Under the pieces are notes generated by a model. That model was given only the letters and a program-made list of their open reading frames with translations. It searched no databases and was not told the DNA's origin. From Granulosicoccus sp965214025 (lineage in GTDB: Bacteria > Pseudomonadota > Gammaproteobacteria > Granulosicoccales > Granulosicoccaceae): 64,000 bases of DNA. Positions 35,709 to 44,170 of this stretch are shown piece by piece; positions within the stretch are counted from its first letter, which is position 1; every line of letters starts with the position of its first letter. The translations under genes and the position numbers were made by a program. The stretch is from positions 62,001-126,000 of the forward strand of contig CBDCAW010000034.1 of assembly GCA_965214025.1 (NCBI GenBank), in the 5' to 3' direction.

Positions 35709-37016
35709 TCAAGCCTGGTTGGTCAGTACGCGATGGATGGATTCGGCAGCGAGCTTGCCGTCCTGCACGGCGGTTACGGTCAGGTCGTCACCCCGAGCGA
35801 TGCAGTCGCCGCCGGCCCAGATGTTCGGATCGTTGCTGCGGCGTTCCTCGTCTACCTGAATACGGCCGGCTTCCAGCGCGAGGGGATTACCCTGCGGGTG
35901 GATCGCGAACTGCTGGCCGATGGCCTTGAGTACGTGATCACAGTCGATGGTCAGTTTCTCACCGGTACCTTCGAGCTTGCCGTCGCGCTCTTCGGTGTAC
36001 TCGAATTCGACGCCTGCGACATGGCCGCCTTTCGAGATCAGCCGAAGCGGCTTGAGCCAGGTGCGCAACAACACGCCGCGGGTCTGGGCGAGCTCCTGCT
36101 CGAAGACACTGGCGTTCATGCGGGATTGCCCGCGACGGTAGACGAGCGTGACATCCTCCGCCCCGAGCAGACGCGATTGGACAGCGGCATCGACGGCAGT
36201 CATGCCGCCGCCGAGCACTACCACTCGGCGGCCGACCGGTAGCGATGCCAGATCGTCAGCCTGGCGCAAGCGGGCGATGAAGGCGACTGCATCCTCGACA
36301 CCTTCCAGATCGTCGTTGTCGATGCCCAACGCATTGACTGATGCAAGCCCGACACCGACGAAGACGGCATCGAAGCGTTGCTTGAGATCATCGAGTGTGA
36401 TATCGACACCCAGCACCTGATCATGCTCGATACCGATGCCACCGATGGACAGGATGTATTCGACCTCGCGCGCGGCAAAATCGTCTACCGTCTTGTAGGC
36501 GGCGATACCGTATTCGTTGAGCCCGCCGGGTTTGGGCAGGGAATCGTAGACGGTGACCTGATGGCCGTACAGAGCCAGCCGGTGTGCGCAGGATAGCCCG
36601 GCAGGGCCGGCGCCGACTACCGCCACGCGGTGACCGGTGTCGGCGGCACGTGTATACGGCTGGCGCCCGGTGGCCATGAGTGTATCGGTGGCATGGCGCT
36701 GCAATTCGCCGATACGTACCGGCTTGTCTTCAGCCGTGTTGCGCACGCAGGCTTCTTCGCACAGGGTTTCAGTCGGACAGACCCGGGCGCACATGCCACC
36801 GAAGATGTTTTCATCGAAGATGGTGCGCGCTGCACCCTTGGGGTTGGATGTGCTGATCTGCCGGATGAACAACGGTATGTCGATACCTGTCGGGCAGGCC
36901 GTGACACACGGCGCGTCATGGCAGAAGTAGCAACGGTCCGATTCCACCGACGCCTCGTGACGCGTCAGCGGCCGGTGCAGGTCGGTGGTGAGCTCGTCAA
37001 GACTGGCTGCCTGCAT
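35709..37016 (-). CDS. preT: Dihydropyrimidine dehydrogenase subunit PreT
   Basis: A 435-residue electron-transfer subunit related to the small subunit of glutamate synthase. N-terminal cysteine sets CYFCHDAPCVTACP and CARVCPTETLCEEAC bind iron-sulfur clusters. The FAD site is VAVVGAGPAGLSCAHRLA and the NADH site VVVLGGGMTAVDAAVQ. ATG 37016 is preferred because GGAG lies 7 bases before it; an upstream GTG (37049) lacks a site. It passes electrons from NADH to PreA. It is the first gene of a two-gene unit with preA. Confidence 0.92.
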   Translation of the reverse strand: MQAASLDELTTDLHRPLTRHEASVESDRCYFCHDAPCVTACPTGIDIPLFIRQISTSNPKGAARTIFDENIFGGMCARVCPTETLCEEACVRNTAEDKPVRIGELQRHATDTLMATGRQPYTRAADTGHRVAVVGAGPAGLSCAHRLALYGHQVTVYDSLPKPGGLNEYGIAAYKTVDDFAAREVEYILSIGGIGIEHDQVLGVDITLDDLKQRFDAVFVGVGLASVNALGIDNDDLEGVEDAVAFIARLRQADDLASLPVGRRVVVLGGGMTAVDAAVQSRLLGAEDVTLVYRRGQSRMNASVFEQELAQTRGVLLRTWLKPLRLISKGGHVAGVEFEYTEERDGKLEGTGEKLTIDCDHVLKAIGQQFAIHPQGNPLALEAGRIQVDEERRSNDPNIWAGGDCIARGDDLTVTAVQDGKLAAESIHRVLTNQA

Positions 37017-37067
37017 GATGGGGCTCCGTGGCGTGGTGGCGTTTGTCACAAGATTAGAACAATAGCT

Positions 37068-37535
37068 TCAAGGCAACAAGCGGCTGAACACATACCCACC
37101 CACCCCACCCGCCAGGCACTGCAGGGTGAAACCTGCCAGCGACCGGGCGCCTGCGATCGGCGTGAATGAGGTGGCGAGCTTCATGGCGATGAGCAGCGTT
37201 GCCATGGCCACGATGCCGCCGAGTGGGTAGATGAGCCTTGGCGGCAGATGCAGGCGGCTCTTCAGCACGACCCTGAGCAGTGCCATCGTGGCGAACGCGA
37301 TGGCCAGGCCAATGGCGATGACGGCGGCGTAAAGGTAGAGGCCCAGAAGGTCTCCGACAGCCGTGCGTACGTGCTCGGTGAAGGAAATGCCGATACCGAG
37401 CTGGCGCAGGTTGTTGAGCACCATGCCCGTGTGTGCAATGCTCGCCAGCACGTAGGTTGTCAATGCAGCCGCGTTGAAGGCGAACAGGAACCTGCCCACC
37501 GTCGACCCGAATCTCTCCAGCGACACTTTCCTCAT
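37068..37535 (-). CDS. Four-helix membrane protein of unknown function
   Basis: A 155-residue protein with about four hydrophobic segments (FAFNAAALTTYVLASIAHTGMVL, LYLYAAVIAIGLAIAFATMALL, LIYPLGGIVAMATLLIAM, FTLQCLAGGVGGYVFSRLL). I recognise no family. ATG 37535 follows a reasonable AAAGAGG site. Its start codon and the start codon of the divergent sugar-dehydrogenase gene lie in the same CATG at 37533-37536, so the two genes overlap at their 5' ends. Confidence 0.65.
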   Translation of the reverse strand: MRKVSLERFGSTVGRFLFAFNAAALTTYVLASIAHTGMVLNNLRQLGIGISFTEHVRTAVGDLLGLYLYAAVIAIGLAIAFATMALLRVVLKSRLHLPPRLIYPLGGIVAMATLLIAMKLATSFTPIAGARSLAGFTLQCLAGGVGGYVFSRLLP

Positions 37536-38667
37536 GTCCTCTTTCTCGCACCTTGTGATCTTGCTGGTTTCGCTGAACACCGTGGTTCTCACGCCGAGGA
37601 TCATCGCCGCACCCGCCGTACCCACCGTGCCGGCCTACGAGATCAGGACGATCGCCACAGGTCTCGACCATCCCTGGTCGCTGGCGTTCCTGCCGGACGG
37701 CCGCCAGCTGGTCACCGAGCGACCTGGCCGATTGCGCATCATAGACTCCGGCAGTGACGACAACCGGATCTCGAAGCCGGTGGGCAACGTGCCTGCGGTG
37801 TTCGCCGACAGTCAGGGCGGGCTGTTCGATGTGGTGCTGCATCCAGAGTACGCGAAGAACGGCTGGCTGTACCTGAGCTACGCACACGGCCATGCCGGCG
37901 CCAATGGCACGCGGCTCGCGCGTGCCCGTCTCGATGGCAACGCGCTGCAGGATGTCGAAGTGTTGTTCACTGCCAGTGCGTTGAAGGATACACCGGTTCA
38001 CTATGGTGGCAGGCTTGCGTTTCTGCCGGATGAAACGCTGCTGCTGAGCATCGGCGATGGTTTCGACTATCGTGAATCCGCGCAGAAGCTCGACAGCCAT
38101 CTGGGCAAGATCGTGCGCTTGAACGATGACGGAAGCGTGCCGCGGGACAATCCGTTCGTCGGGGTCGATGGCATGCGACCTGAGATCTGGTCTTACGGGC
38201 ATCGCAACGCGCAGGCAATCGTGGTCGATGGTCATGCACAACGTGTGTACGCTCATGAACATGGTCCGGCGGGCGGTGACGAGCTGAACTGGATCGGTAG
38301 AGGTTCGAACTACGGCTGGCCGATCGCGACCTTCGGGCGGGACTATTCCGGCGCTGCGATCTCGCCGTTCACGCAACATGCAGGCACCACACAGCCGCTC
38401 ATGCACTGGACGCCATCGATCGCCCCCGCCGGTATGGCCATCGTGACAGGTAATGCCTTTCCGGCGTTCGATGGTGATCTTCTGGTGGCCGCGCTCAAGA
38501 CACGAGAGGTACGATGGGTGCGTCTGAAGGATGAGAAGGTCGTCAGCGACACGCCCCTGTTCCGGGAGCTCGGCGCCAGGTTGCGCGATGTGCGTGTAGC
38601 GGCTGATGGAACGATCTGGCTGCTCACGGATGCGCAAGACGGCAAGGTGCTGCAGGTAATACCGTGA
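37534..38667 (+). CDS. PQQ-dependent sugar dehydrogenase (soluble aldose dehydrogenase type)
   Basis: A 377-residue secreted beta-propeller protein. A signal peptide (HLVILLVSLNTVVLTPRIIAAP) precedes TGLDHPWSLAFLPDG, the family start. Key blocks are GGLFDVVLHPEY, HYGGRLAFLPDETLLLSIGDG, LDSHLGKIVRLNDDG, SYGHRNAQ and HEHGPAGGDELN. These match the Asd/YliI soluble aldose dehydrogenase family, which oxidises aldoses with pyrroloquinoline quinone in the periplasm. ATG 37534 is chosen because the signal peptide follows directly; a TTG at 37474 is possible. It ends 1 bp from the convergent cobT-like stop. No PQQ synthesis genes are in view. Confidence 0.85.
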   Translation: MSSFSHLVILLVSLNTVVLTPRIIAAPAVPTVPAYEIRTIATGLDHPWSLAFLPDGRQLVTERPGRLRIIDSGSDDNRISKPVGNVPAVFADSQGGLFDVVLHPEYAKNGWLYLSYAHGHAGANGTRLARARLDGNALQDVEVLFTASALKDTPVHYGGRLAFLPDETLLLSIGDGFDYRESAQKLDSHLGKIVRLNDDGSVPRDNPFVGVDGMRPEIWSYGHRNAQAIVVDGHAQRVYAHEHGPAGGDELNWIGRGSNYGWPIATFGRDYSGAAISPFTQHAGTTQPLMHWTPSIAPAGMAIVTGNAFPAFDGDLLVAALKTREVRWVRLKDEKVVSDTPLFRELGARLRDVRVAADGTIWLLTDAQDGKVLQVIP

Positions 38668-38668
38668 C

Positions 38669-40579
38669 TCAGCGTTGTTGGCGAAACAGCTCCACGAATT
38701 GCCGTGCCATCGTATCGGCAAGCTGGTTCACGTCGTGGATGGTGGTGGCACGCTCGTAGTATTGGCCCACGTCGTGGCCGATGCCGATCGCCACGAGTTC
38801 GACCTCGTTCTGGCGCTGTATGCGATGGATGGTCTGGCGCAGATGGCGCTCCAGGAACCGGCCCGGATTGGTCGAGAGCGTCGAGTCGTCGATCGGCGCA
38901 CCGTCGGAGATCATCATCAGGATCTTGCGCTGTTCGGTGCGCTGGAGTGCGCGAGCGTGCGCCCAGGCCAGTGCCTCGCCATCGATATTTTCCTTCAACA
39001 GCCCCTTGCGCATCATCAGGCCGAGGTTGCGTCGGGCTTGTCGCCACGGCATGTCGGCCGCCTTGTAGATCACATGCCGAATGTCGTTGAGCCGCCCCGG
39101 GTTTGGCGGATAGCCATCCTTCACCCACTTCTCGCGAGCCTGCCCGCCCTTCCAGGCACCGGTGGTGAAGCCGAGGATCTCGACCCGAACGCCGCAGCGC
39201 TCGAGTGTGGAGGTCAGGATGTCGGCGCAGACCGCCGCCACGCGGATCGAGCGACCGTGCATCGAGCCGGAGTTGTCGAGCAACAGGGTGACCACGGTAT
39301 CGCGAAACTCCGTTTCGCGTTCGCGCTTGAAACTCAGCGGCAGCATCGGGTCGAGCAGAACGCGGGTCAACCTTGCACAATCGAGCTGCCCTTCCTCCAG
39401 GTCGAACTCCCAGGAGCGCCGTTGTTGCGCCATCAGCACCCGCTGCAGGCGATTGGCGAAACGACCCACCGACTTCTGCAGGTTACCCATATGCGAATCG
39501 AGCTGCGCACGCAGCCGATCGAGCTCCTCCTGATCGCACAGGTCCTGCGGTCTGATGACTTCGTCGAATTCACGGGTGTAGACGTGGTAGTCGTCGGCCA
39601 CCCGGCTGGCTACCGTGCCGGCGCCTTCCCAGTCGCTGCCCGGCTGCACCGACGCGTCGTCCGGCGCATCGTCGGAAGGGTCCAGGCTCTCAGCCGCGGC
39701 GTCGCTTTCAGTGCCATCTTCATCCGCCTCATCCGTGATATCGGCATCGGTGGGTGCCTGCTCTTCGTCTTCGCCGCCCTCGGATTCCTGCTGCCGATCG
39801 TCGTCGTCGAAGCTGTCGCCGTTGACGTCCTCTTCCGGTGGTTGCTCGTCGTTGTCACCACTGTCGAGCTCCATCGCGCGCAGCAGGCTACCCACGGAAC
39901 GGGCGAACGAGGCCTGATCGTCGATATCGAAATTTCGATCTGACAGGTGCGGATCCAGCTCATTGCCGAGCCAGTCGCGCCATTCGTGGAGCACCTCAGC
40001 CGCGGCCGGCGGCAGGTCACCGCCAAGGCGTTCGCGCAGGTACAGCGGCACCGCATGCTCGATGCCGAGGCGACGGCTTCGGGGGGCCTGCAAGGCAGCG
40101 CTGTGGTGGCCCACGGTGTCGAGCAACGTGCGATAGCGCTCGTCCAGAGCAGTCGAGAGGTTCCCGGCCACACCTCGATGAGCCGCACCACCCAACAGCT
40201 CCACACGCGCCTGCTCCGCCAGTGCGAACAAGGTGCGCGAGGTATCGCTGCGCGGTTCATGGCGTGCGTGGGTACGTGGGTCGTGATGCTGGTGATGCAA
40301 CGCGATCGCATCGCTGCGCCCTCGCGTGAGCGTGCGCTGGCGTGCGGTGGCGCCGACCGGAACATCCGGCACGCTGGTGGCGCCGCTCTCGACCTGCTGA
40401 GCGCCCTGTTGTCCGGCTTGTTGACTGAACGTCAGCGAGACTGAATCGTCCTGTGCGATTGCCCGGGCACAGGCTCCGGTGGATTGCCGAAACCCGACAC
40501 GATCGCGTTCCAGTGTGACTGCGTCTACCTCGACTGCAGGCGACCCTTCCGTGCTGTCCGGCGTCTTGACTTCAGCCAT
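38669..40579 (-). CDS. cobT: CobT-like VWA-domain protein
   Basis: A 636-residue protein with the CobT layout: an N-terminal helical region, a long acidic Asp/Glu/Ser stretch (roughly residues 240-320) and a C-terminal von Willebrand A domain with the metal-ion site LDNSGSMHG and later MISDGAPIDD. CobT works with the AAA+ protein CobS and, in aerobic cobalamin synthesis, with CobN to insert cobalt. It follows cobS by 8 bp. No CobN or other cobalamin genes are near. CobST-like pairs also occur as general MoxR/VWA chaperone systems, so the cobalt role is not certain. Confidence 0.83.
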   Translation of the reverse strand: MAEVKTPDSTEGSPAVEVDAVTLERDRVGFRQSTGACARAIAQDDSVSLTFSQQAGQQGAQQVESGATSVPDVPVGATARQRTLTRGRSDAIALHHQHHDPRTHARHEPRSDTSRTLFALAEQARVELLGGAAHRGVAGNLSTALDERYRTLLDTVGHHSAALQAPRSRRLGIEHAVPLYLRERLGGDLPPAAAEVLHEWRDWLGNELDPHLSDRNFDIDDQASFARSVGSLLRAMELDSGDNDEQPPEEDVNGDSFDDDDRQQESEGGEDEEQAPTDADITDEADEDGTESDAAAESLDPSDDAPDDASVQPGSDWEGAGTVASRVADDYHVYTREFDEVIRPQDLCDQEELDRLRAQLDSHMGNLQKSVGRFANRLQRVLMAQQRRSWEFDLEEGQLDCARLTRVLLDPMLPLSFKRERETEFRDTVVTLLLDNSGSMHGRSIRVAAVCADILTSTLERCGVRVEILGFTTGAWKGGQAREKWVKDGYPPNPGRLNDIRHVIYKAADMPWRQARRNLGLMMRKGLLKENIDGEALAWAHARALQRTEQRKILMMISDGAPIDDSTLSTNPGRFLERHLRQTIHRIQRQNEVELVAIGIGHDVGQYYERATTIHDVNQLADTMARQFVELFRQQR

Positions 40580-40587
40580 AATGCAAG

Positions 40588-41568
40588 CTAGGGATTACCA
40601 GGAAGTTCTTCATCGAACACCCTTTGATAGAGCTCTGCGATGAGCGCGCGTTCGGCCGGATCGCACTTGTTCAGGAAGGTCAGTTCGAATGCGGCGGCCT
40701 TGTCGTTGAAGAAGGTGAGGTTCTGCGTCCACGAGATCACCGTGCGCGGGCTCATCACCGTGGCCAGATCGCCGTTGGCGAAGGCAACGCGTGTCAGGTT
40801 CGCCAGCGACACCATGCGTTCGGCCAGAAGCTTGCCTTCCTCGTTCTGCAGATGCTTCGCCTTGGCCAGCACCACGGCGGCCTCATGCTCGGGCGGCAGA
40901 TAGTTCAGGATGGTCGTGATGTTCCAGCGGTCCATCTGTGCCTGGTTGATCTGCTGGGTGCCGTGATACAGGCCGGTGGTATCGCCCAGCCCCACCGTGT
41001 TGGCGGTGGCGAAGAAACGAAACGCGGGGTGCGGCTTCAGCACACGGCTCTGATCGAGCAGCGTCAGCTGACCGGCAGATTCAAGCACCCGTTGAATCAC
41101 GAACATCACATCCGGCCGCCCTGCATCGTACTCGTCGAACACCAGGGCGACGTTGCGCTGATACGCCCAGGGCAGGATACCGTCGACGAACTCGGTGACC
41201 TGCTGGCCCTCACGCAACACGATCGCATCCTTGCCGATCAGATCGATTCGGCTCACATGGCTGTCGAGGTTGATGCGCAGGCACGGCCAGTTGAGCTTCG
41301 AGGCCACCTGCTCGATGTGAGTGGACTTGCCCGTGCCGTGAAAGCCTGTGACCAGCACCCGCCAGTCGTTGGCGAAGCCGGACAGGATGGCCATCGTGGT
41401 GCGTTCATCGAACAGGTAGTCCGGGTCTTCGGACGGCACACGCTCGGTGCGTTCCGAATAGGCCGGCACCATCAGATCGTTGTCGAAACCAAAGAGGTCT
41501 CGGACCGAGACGGTGATGTCGGGCGAGGGGCTGTCGACCGAGGCTTGGGAGCGGGTCTGGTCTAGCAT
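40588..41568 (-). CDS. cobS: CobS-like AAA+ ATPase (MoxR type)
   Basis: A 326-residue AAA+ ATPase. Walker A is GFHGTGKST, Walker B VALVFDEYDAG and sensor 1 RFFATANTVGLGDTTG, all matching CobS of the aerobic cobaltochelatase. The N-terminus DLFGFDNDLMVPAYSERTERVP is also typical. It forms a ring that powers its VWA partner CobT, encoded 8 bp downstream. Its upstream neighbour is the fusA terminator, so the pair has its own promoter or readthrough. See the cobT entry for the caveat about cobalt insertion. Confidence 0.87.
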   Translation of the reverse strand: MLDQTRSQASVDSPSPDITVSVRDLFGFDNDLMVPAYSERTERVPSEDPDYLFDERTTMAILSGFANDWRVLVTGFHGTGKSTHIEQVASKLNWPCLRINLDSHVSRIDLIGKDAIVLREGQQVTEFVDGILPWAYQRNVALVFDEYDAGRPDVMFVIQRVLESAGQLTLLDQSRVLKPHPAFRFFATANTVGLGDTTGLYHGTQQINQAQMDRWNITTILNYLPPEHEAAVVLAKAKHLQNEEGKLLAERMVSLANLTRVAFANGDLATVMSPRTVISWTQNLTFFNDKAAAFELTFLNKCDPAERALIAELYQRVFDEELPGNP

Positions 41569-41633
41569 GTTACGAAGGGCACGGTTACGAAGAGATGTCT
41601 ACGAAAACCACTATCGTACACGGCCCCAAACGT

Positions 41634-41667
41634 AAAAAGGCGCCCATCGCGCGTGACGATGGGCGCC
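41634..41667 (-). terminator. Rho-independent terminator of the EF-G gene
   Basis: A perfect 11-bp stem (41639-41649 with 41657-41667) around a 7-base loop, followed on the - strand by five T residues (41638-41634). It lies about 50 bp after the EF-G stop in the direction of transcription. Confidence 0.85.
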
Positions 41668-41717
41668 TCTGTAAATACCCGGCTACGCAGTGGCCGGGCC
41701 GGCGATCGGAGTTGCCG

Positions 41718-43805
41718 TCAGGCCGCGTTCTTGCGTCGCTCCTGCGCTTCTTTGATAACGACATCCGCCACGTTCTTGGGGCATGGCAAGTAGTGCGAGA
41801 ACTCCATCGAGAACTGGCCACGCCCGGAGGTCATGGTGCGCAGATCACCGATATAGCCGAACATCTCGGCCAGTGGCACGTCCGCCTTGATGCGAACGCC
41901 GGTGGGGCCCGGCTCCTGCGACTTGATCATGCCGCGACGACGGTTCAGGTCACCGATCACGTCACCGACGTGATCGTCAGGTGTAAACACATCCACCTTC
42001 ATGACCGGCTCGATGAGCTGCGGACCGGCCTTCGGGATGGACTGACGGTAGGCACCCTTGGCAGCGATCTCGAACGCCAGCGCGGACGAGTCGACCGCGT
42101 GAAAGGCGCCATCGTTCAACACGACGCGGAAGTCGAGCAGCGGATAGCCTGCAAGCACCCCTTCATCCATCATCTGCTTGAAGCCCTTCTCGACCGCTGG
42201 CCAGTACTCACGCGGCACGTTGCCACCTGTGACCTTCGACTCGAATTCGAAACCACTACCCGGCTCGCCCGGCTCGATGGTGTAATCGATGCGGCCGTAC
42301 TGACCCGAACCACCCGACTGCTTCTTGTGCGTGTAGGTGTCTTCGGTGGGCTGGGTGATGGTCTCACGATAGGCCACCTGCGGCTTGCCCACCTCCACTT
42401 CCACGTGGTGCGTGCGTTTCAGGATGTCGATCTTGATGTCGAGATGCAGCTCACCCATGCCCATCAGGATGGTCTCCCCGCTTTCCTCGTCGGTCATGAC
42501 ACGGAATGACGGATCTTCCGCGACCATCTTGCCGATCGCGATGCCGAGCTTTTCGCTGCCGGCCTTGTCTTTCGGCGCCACGGCGATCGAGATGACCGGA
42601 TCGGGGAACACCATGGGCTCCAGCGTGGCCGGATTCTTCGGATCGGCCAGGGTATGACCGGTCTGCACATTCTTCATTCCGAGCACGGCAACGATATCGC
42701 CCGCCTGCGCCGTGTCGAGTTCCTGACGCGTGTCTGCGTGCATCTCCACGATGCGGCCGATGCGCTCCGTCTTGCCGGTGAAGGTGTTCAACACGGTATC
42801 GCCCTTGTTGATCTTGCCCGAATAGATACGCAGGAACGTCAGCGCACCGTAACGGTCGTCCATGATCTTGAAGGCCAGCGCGCGCAACGGCCTGGTCGGG
42901 TCGACGATGGCGAATTCGCCGGTCTCGTTACCTTCCAGGTCGACCTCGGGCTGCGGCACCACTTCCGTGGGACTGGGCAGGTAATCGACGACGCCGTCGA
43001 GCACGTTCTGGATGCCCTTGTTCTTGAATGCCGAGCCGCAGAACGTGGGAAACCACTCGAGCGCGATGGTGCCCTTGCGGATGCACTTCTTCAGCGTGGC
43101 GACGTCCGGAATGACGCCCTCGAAGTACTTTTCCATGGCCTCGTCGTCCATTTCCAGAGCGGTTTCGACCAGCTCTTCACGCCACTTGGCAACGTCATCG
43201 ACCATGTCGGCCGGAACGTCTTCGATGGAGAAGGCAGTCGGATCGCCGGTTTCATCCCAGATGTAGGCTTTCTCCTCGAGCAGGTCCACCACACCCTTGA
43301 AACCCTCCTCGGTGCCGATCGGCAGCACCATGACCAGCGGGCGCGCCGCCAGTACGTCCTTCACCTGCTGCACCACGCGGTAGAAGTCGGCACCCATGCG
43401 ATCGAGCTTGTTGACGAAGATCACGCGTGCGACTTCCGACTCGTTGGCATAGCGCCAGTTCGTCTCGGACTGGGGCTCGACACCGCCGGAGCCACAGAAC
43501 ACGCCCACGCCGCCATCGAGCACTTTCAGCGATCGATACACTTCGATGGTGAAATCGACGTGGCCGGGGGTGTCGATGATGTTCAGGCGGTGCCCGTCCC
43601 ATTCACAACTGGTGGCAGCGGACTGGATCGTGATGCCACGCTCCTGTTCCTGCTCCATGAAGTCGGTGGTGGCTGCGCCGTCATGCACTTCGCCGGTCTT
43701 GTGGATCTTGCCGGTCAGTTTCAGTACACGCTCGGTGGTGGTGGTCTTACCGGCGTCCACATGGGCAAAGATGCCGATGTTGCGATAGTGCGAAAGATCA
43801 GTCAT
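41718..43805 (-). CDS. fusA: Translation elongation factor G (EF-G 2 type)
   Basis: A 695-residue GTPase with G1 AHVDAGKTTTT, switch region ERGITIQSAA, G3 DTPGH and G4 NKLD, and the usual five-domain length. EF-G moves tRNAs and mRNA through the ribosome. The wording KLTGKIHKTGEVHDGAATTD and CGSGGVEPQSETNWRYA matches the second EF-G (fusB type) of Gammaproteobacteria rather than the str-operon copy. No rpsL, rpsG or tuf is adjacent, which supports this. ATG 43805 starts the conserved domain; the longer frame to 43934 is not supported. A strong terminator follows. Confidence 0.92.
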   Translation of the reverse strand: MTDLSHYRNIGIFAHVDAGKTTTTERVLKLTGKIHKTGEVHDGAATTDFMEQEQERGITIQSAATSCEWDGHRLNIIDTPGHVDFTIEVYRSLKVLDGGVGVFCGSGGVEPQSETNWRYANESEVARVIFVNKLDRMGADFYRVVQQVKDVLAARPLVMVLPIGTEEGFKGVVDLLEEKAYIWDETGDPTAFSIEDVPADMVDDVAKWREELVETALEMDDEAMEKYFEGVIPDVATLKKCIRKGTIALEWFPTFCGSAFKNKGIQNVLDGVVDYLPSPTEVVPQPEVDLEGNETGEFAIVDPTRPLRALAFKIMDDRYGALTFLRIYSGKINKGDTVLNTFTGKTERIGRIVEMHADTRQELDTAQAGDIVAVLGMKNVQTGHTLADPKNPATLEPMVFPDPVISIAVAPKDKAGSEKLGIAIGKMVAEDPSFRVMTDEESGETILMGMGELHLDIKIDILKRTHHVEVEVGKPQVAYRETITQPTEDTYTHKKQSGGSGQYGRIDYTIEPGEPGSGFEFESKVTGGNVPREYWPAVEKGFKQMMDEGVLAGYPLLDFRVVLNDGAFHAVDSSALAFEIAAKGAYRQSIPKAGPQLIEPVMKVDVFTPDDHVGDVIGDLNRRRGMIKSQEPGPTGVRIKADVPLAEMFGYIGDLRTMTSGRGQFSMEFSHYLPCPKNVADVVIKEAQERRKNAA

Positions 43806-44170
43806 TGTCCGTACTCTTGCTCGGTACTCGTGAAGAAGAAACAGGCCCCGCGATGAAGCCGGGGCACGCCGGGGTGCCGGCTGCGGTAAACCCGCAATTG
43901 TACGGTAGTTTGGGGCTGCGGGGCCACTAGTCAATAGCGCGACGTACCGGGCACCGGCAGCTCGCCCTGCCGGGCACGAGGCTCATCGGGGTGAACTTTT
44001 CCCGCTCCGGACCCTCACACCGCGCAAGGCGACGACCAGTGCGCAGAATTGCATTGATAACAGCATTGCAAGGCGTCGGCGGAACGCCAGCGGTTTATAA
44101 TCAAGATCGTATGGCGCCGCGAAGCCAGTGCACTGTAAGGCCCCCGGAATCATCGCGAAGACTGACGTTC
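43806..44170. other. Intergenic region with GC-rich inverted repeats
   Basis: A 365-bp gap between the divergent EF-G and ATP-grasp genes. It holds a perfect inverted repeat CCGGCAG-CTCGCC-CTGCCGG (43954-43973) embedded in GGCA/TGCC-rich flanks, and another imperfect GC-rich hairpin near 43,876-43,900. Neither has a T-run, so they resemble REP-type elements more than terminators. I see no gene here. Confidence 0.5.
44096..44101 (+). promoter_or_regulatory. Candidate -10 box upstream of the ATP-grasp/MFS pair
   Basis: A perfect TATAAT at 44096-44101, 70 bp before the ATP-grasp start. A -35 element at the standard spacing is not convincing, so this is a candidate only. If used, transcription would begin near 44108 and exclude the longer start at 43991, which favours ATG 44171. 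Confidence 0.4.

Noticed and set aside
44066..44101. Full sigma-70 promoter with TTGCAA and TATAAT
   Set aside because: The spacer would be 24 bases, too long; only the -10 box is reported.
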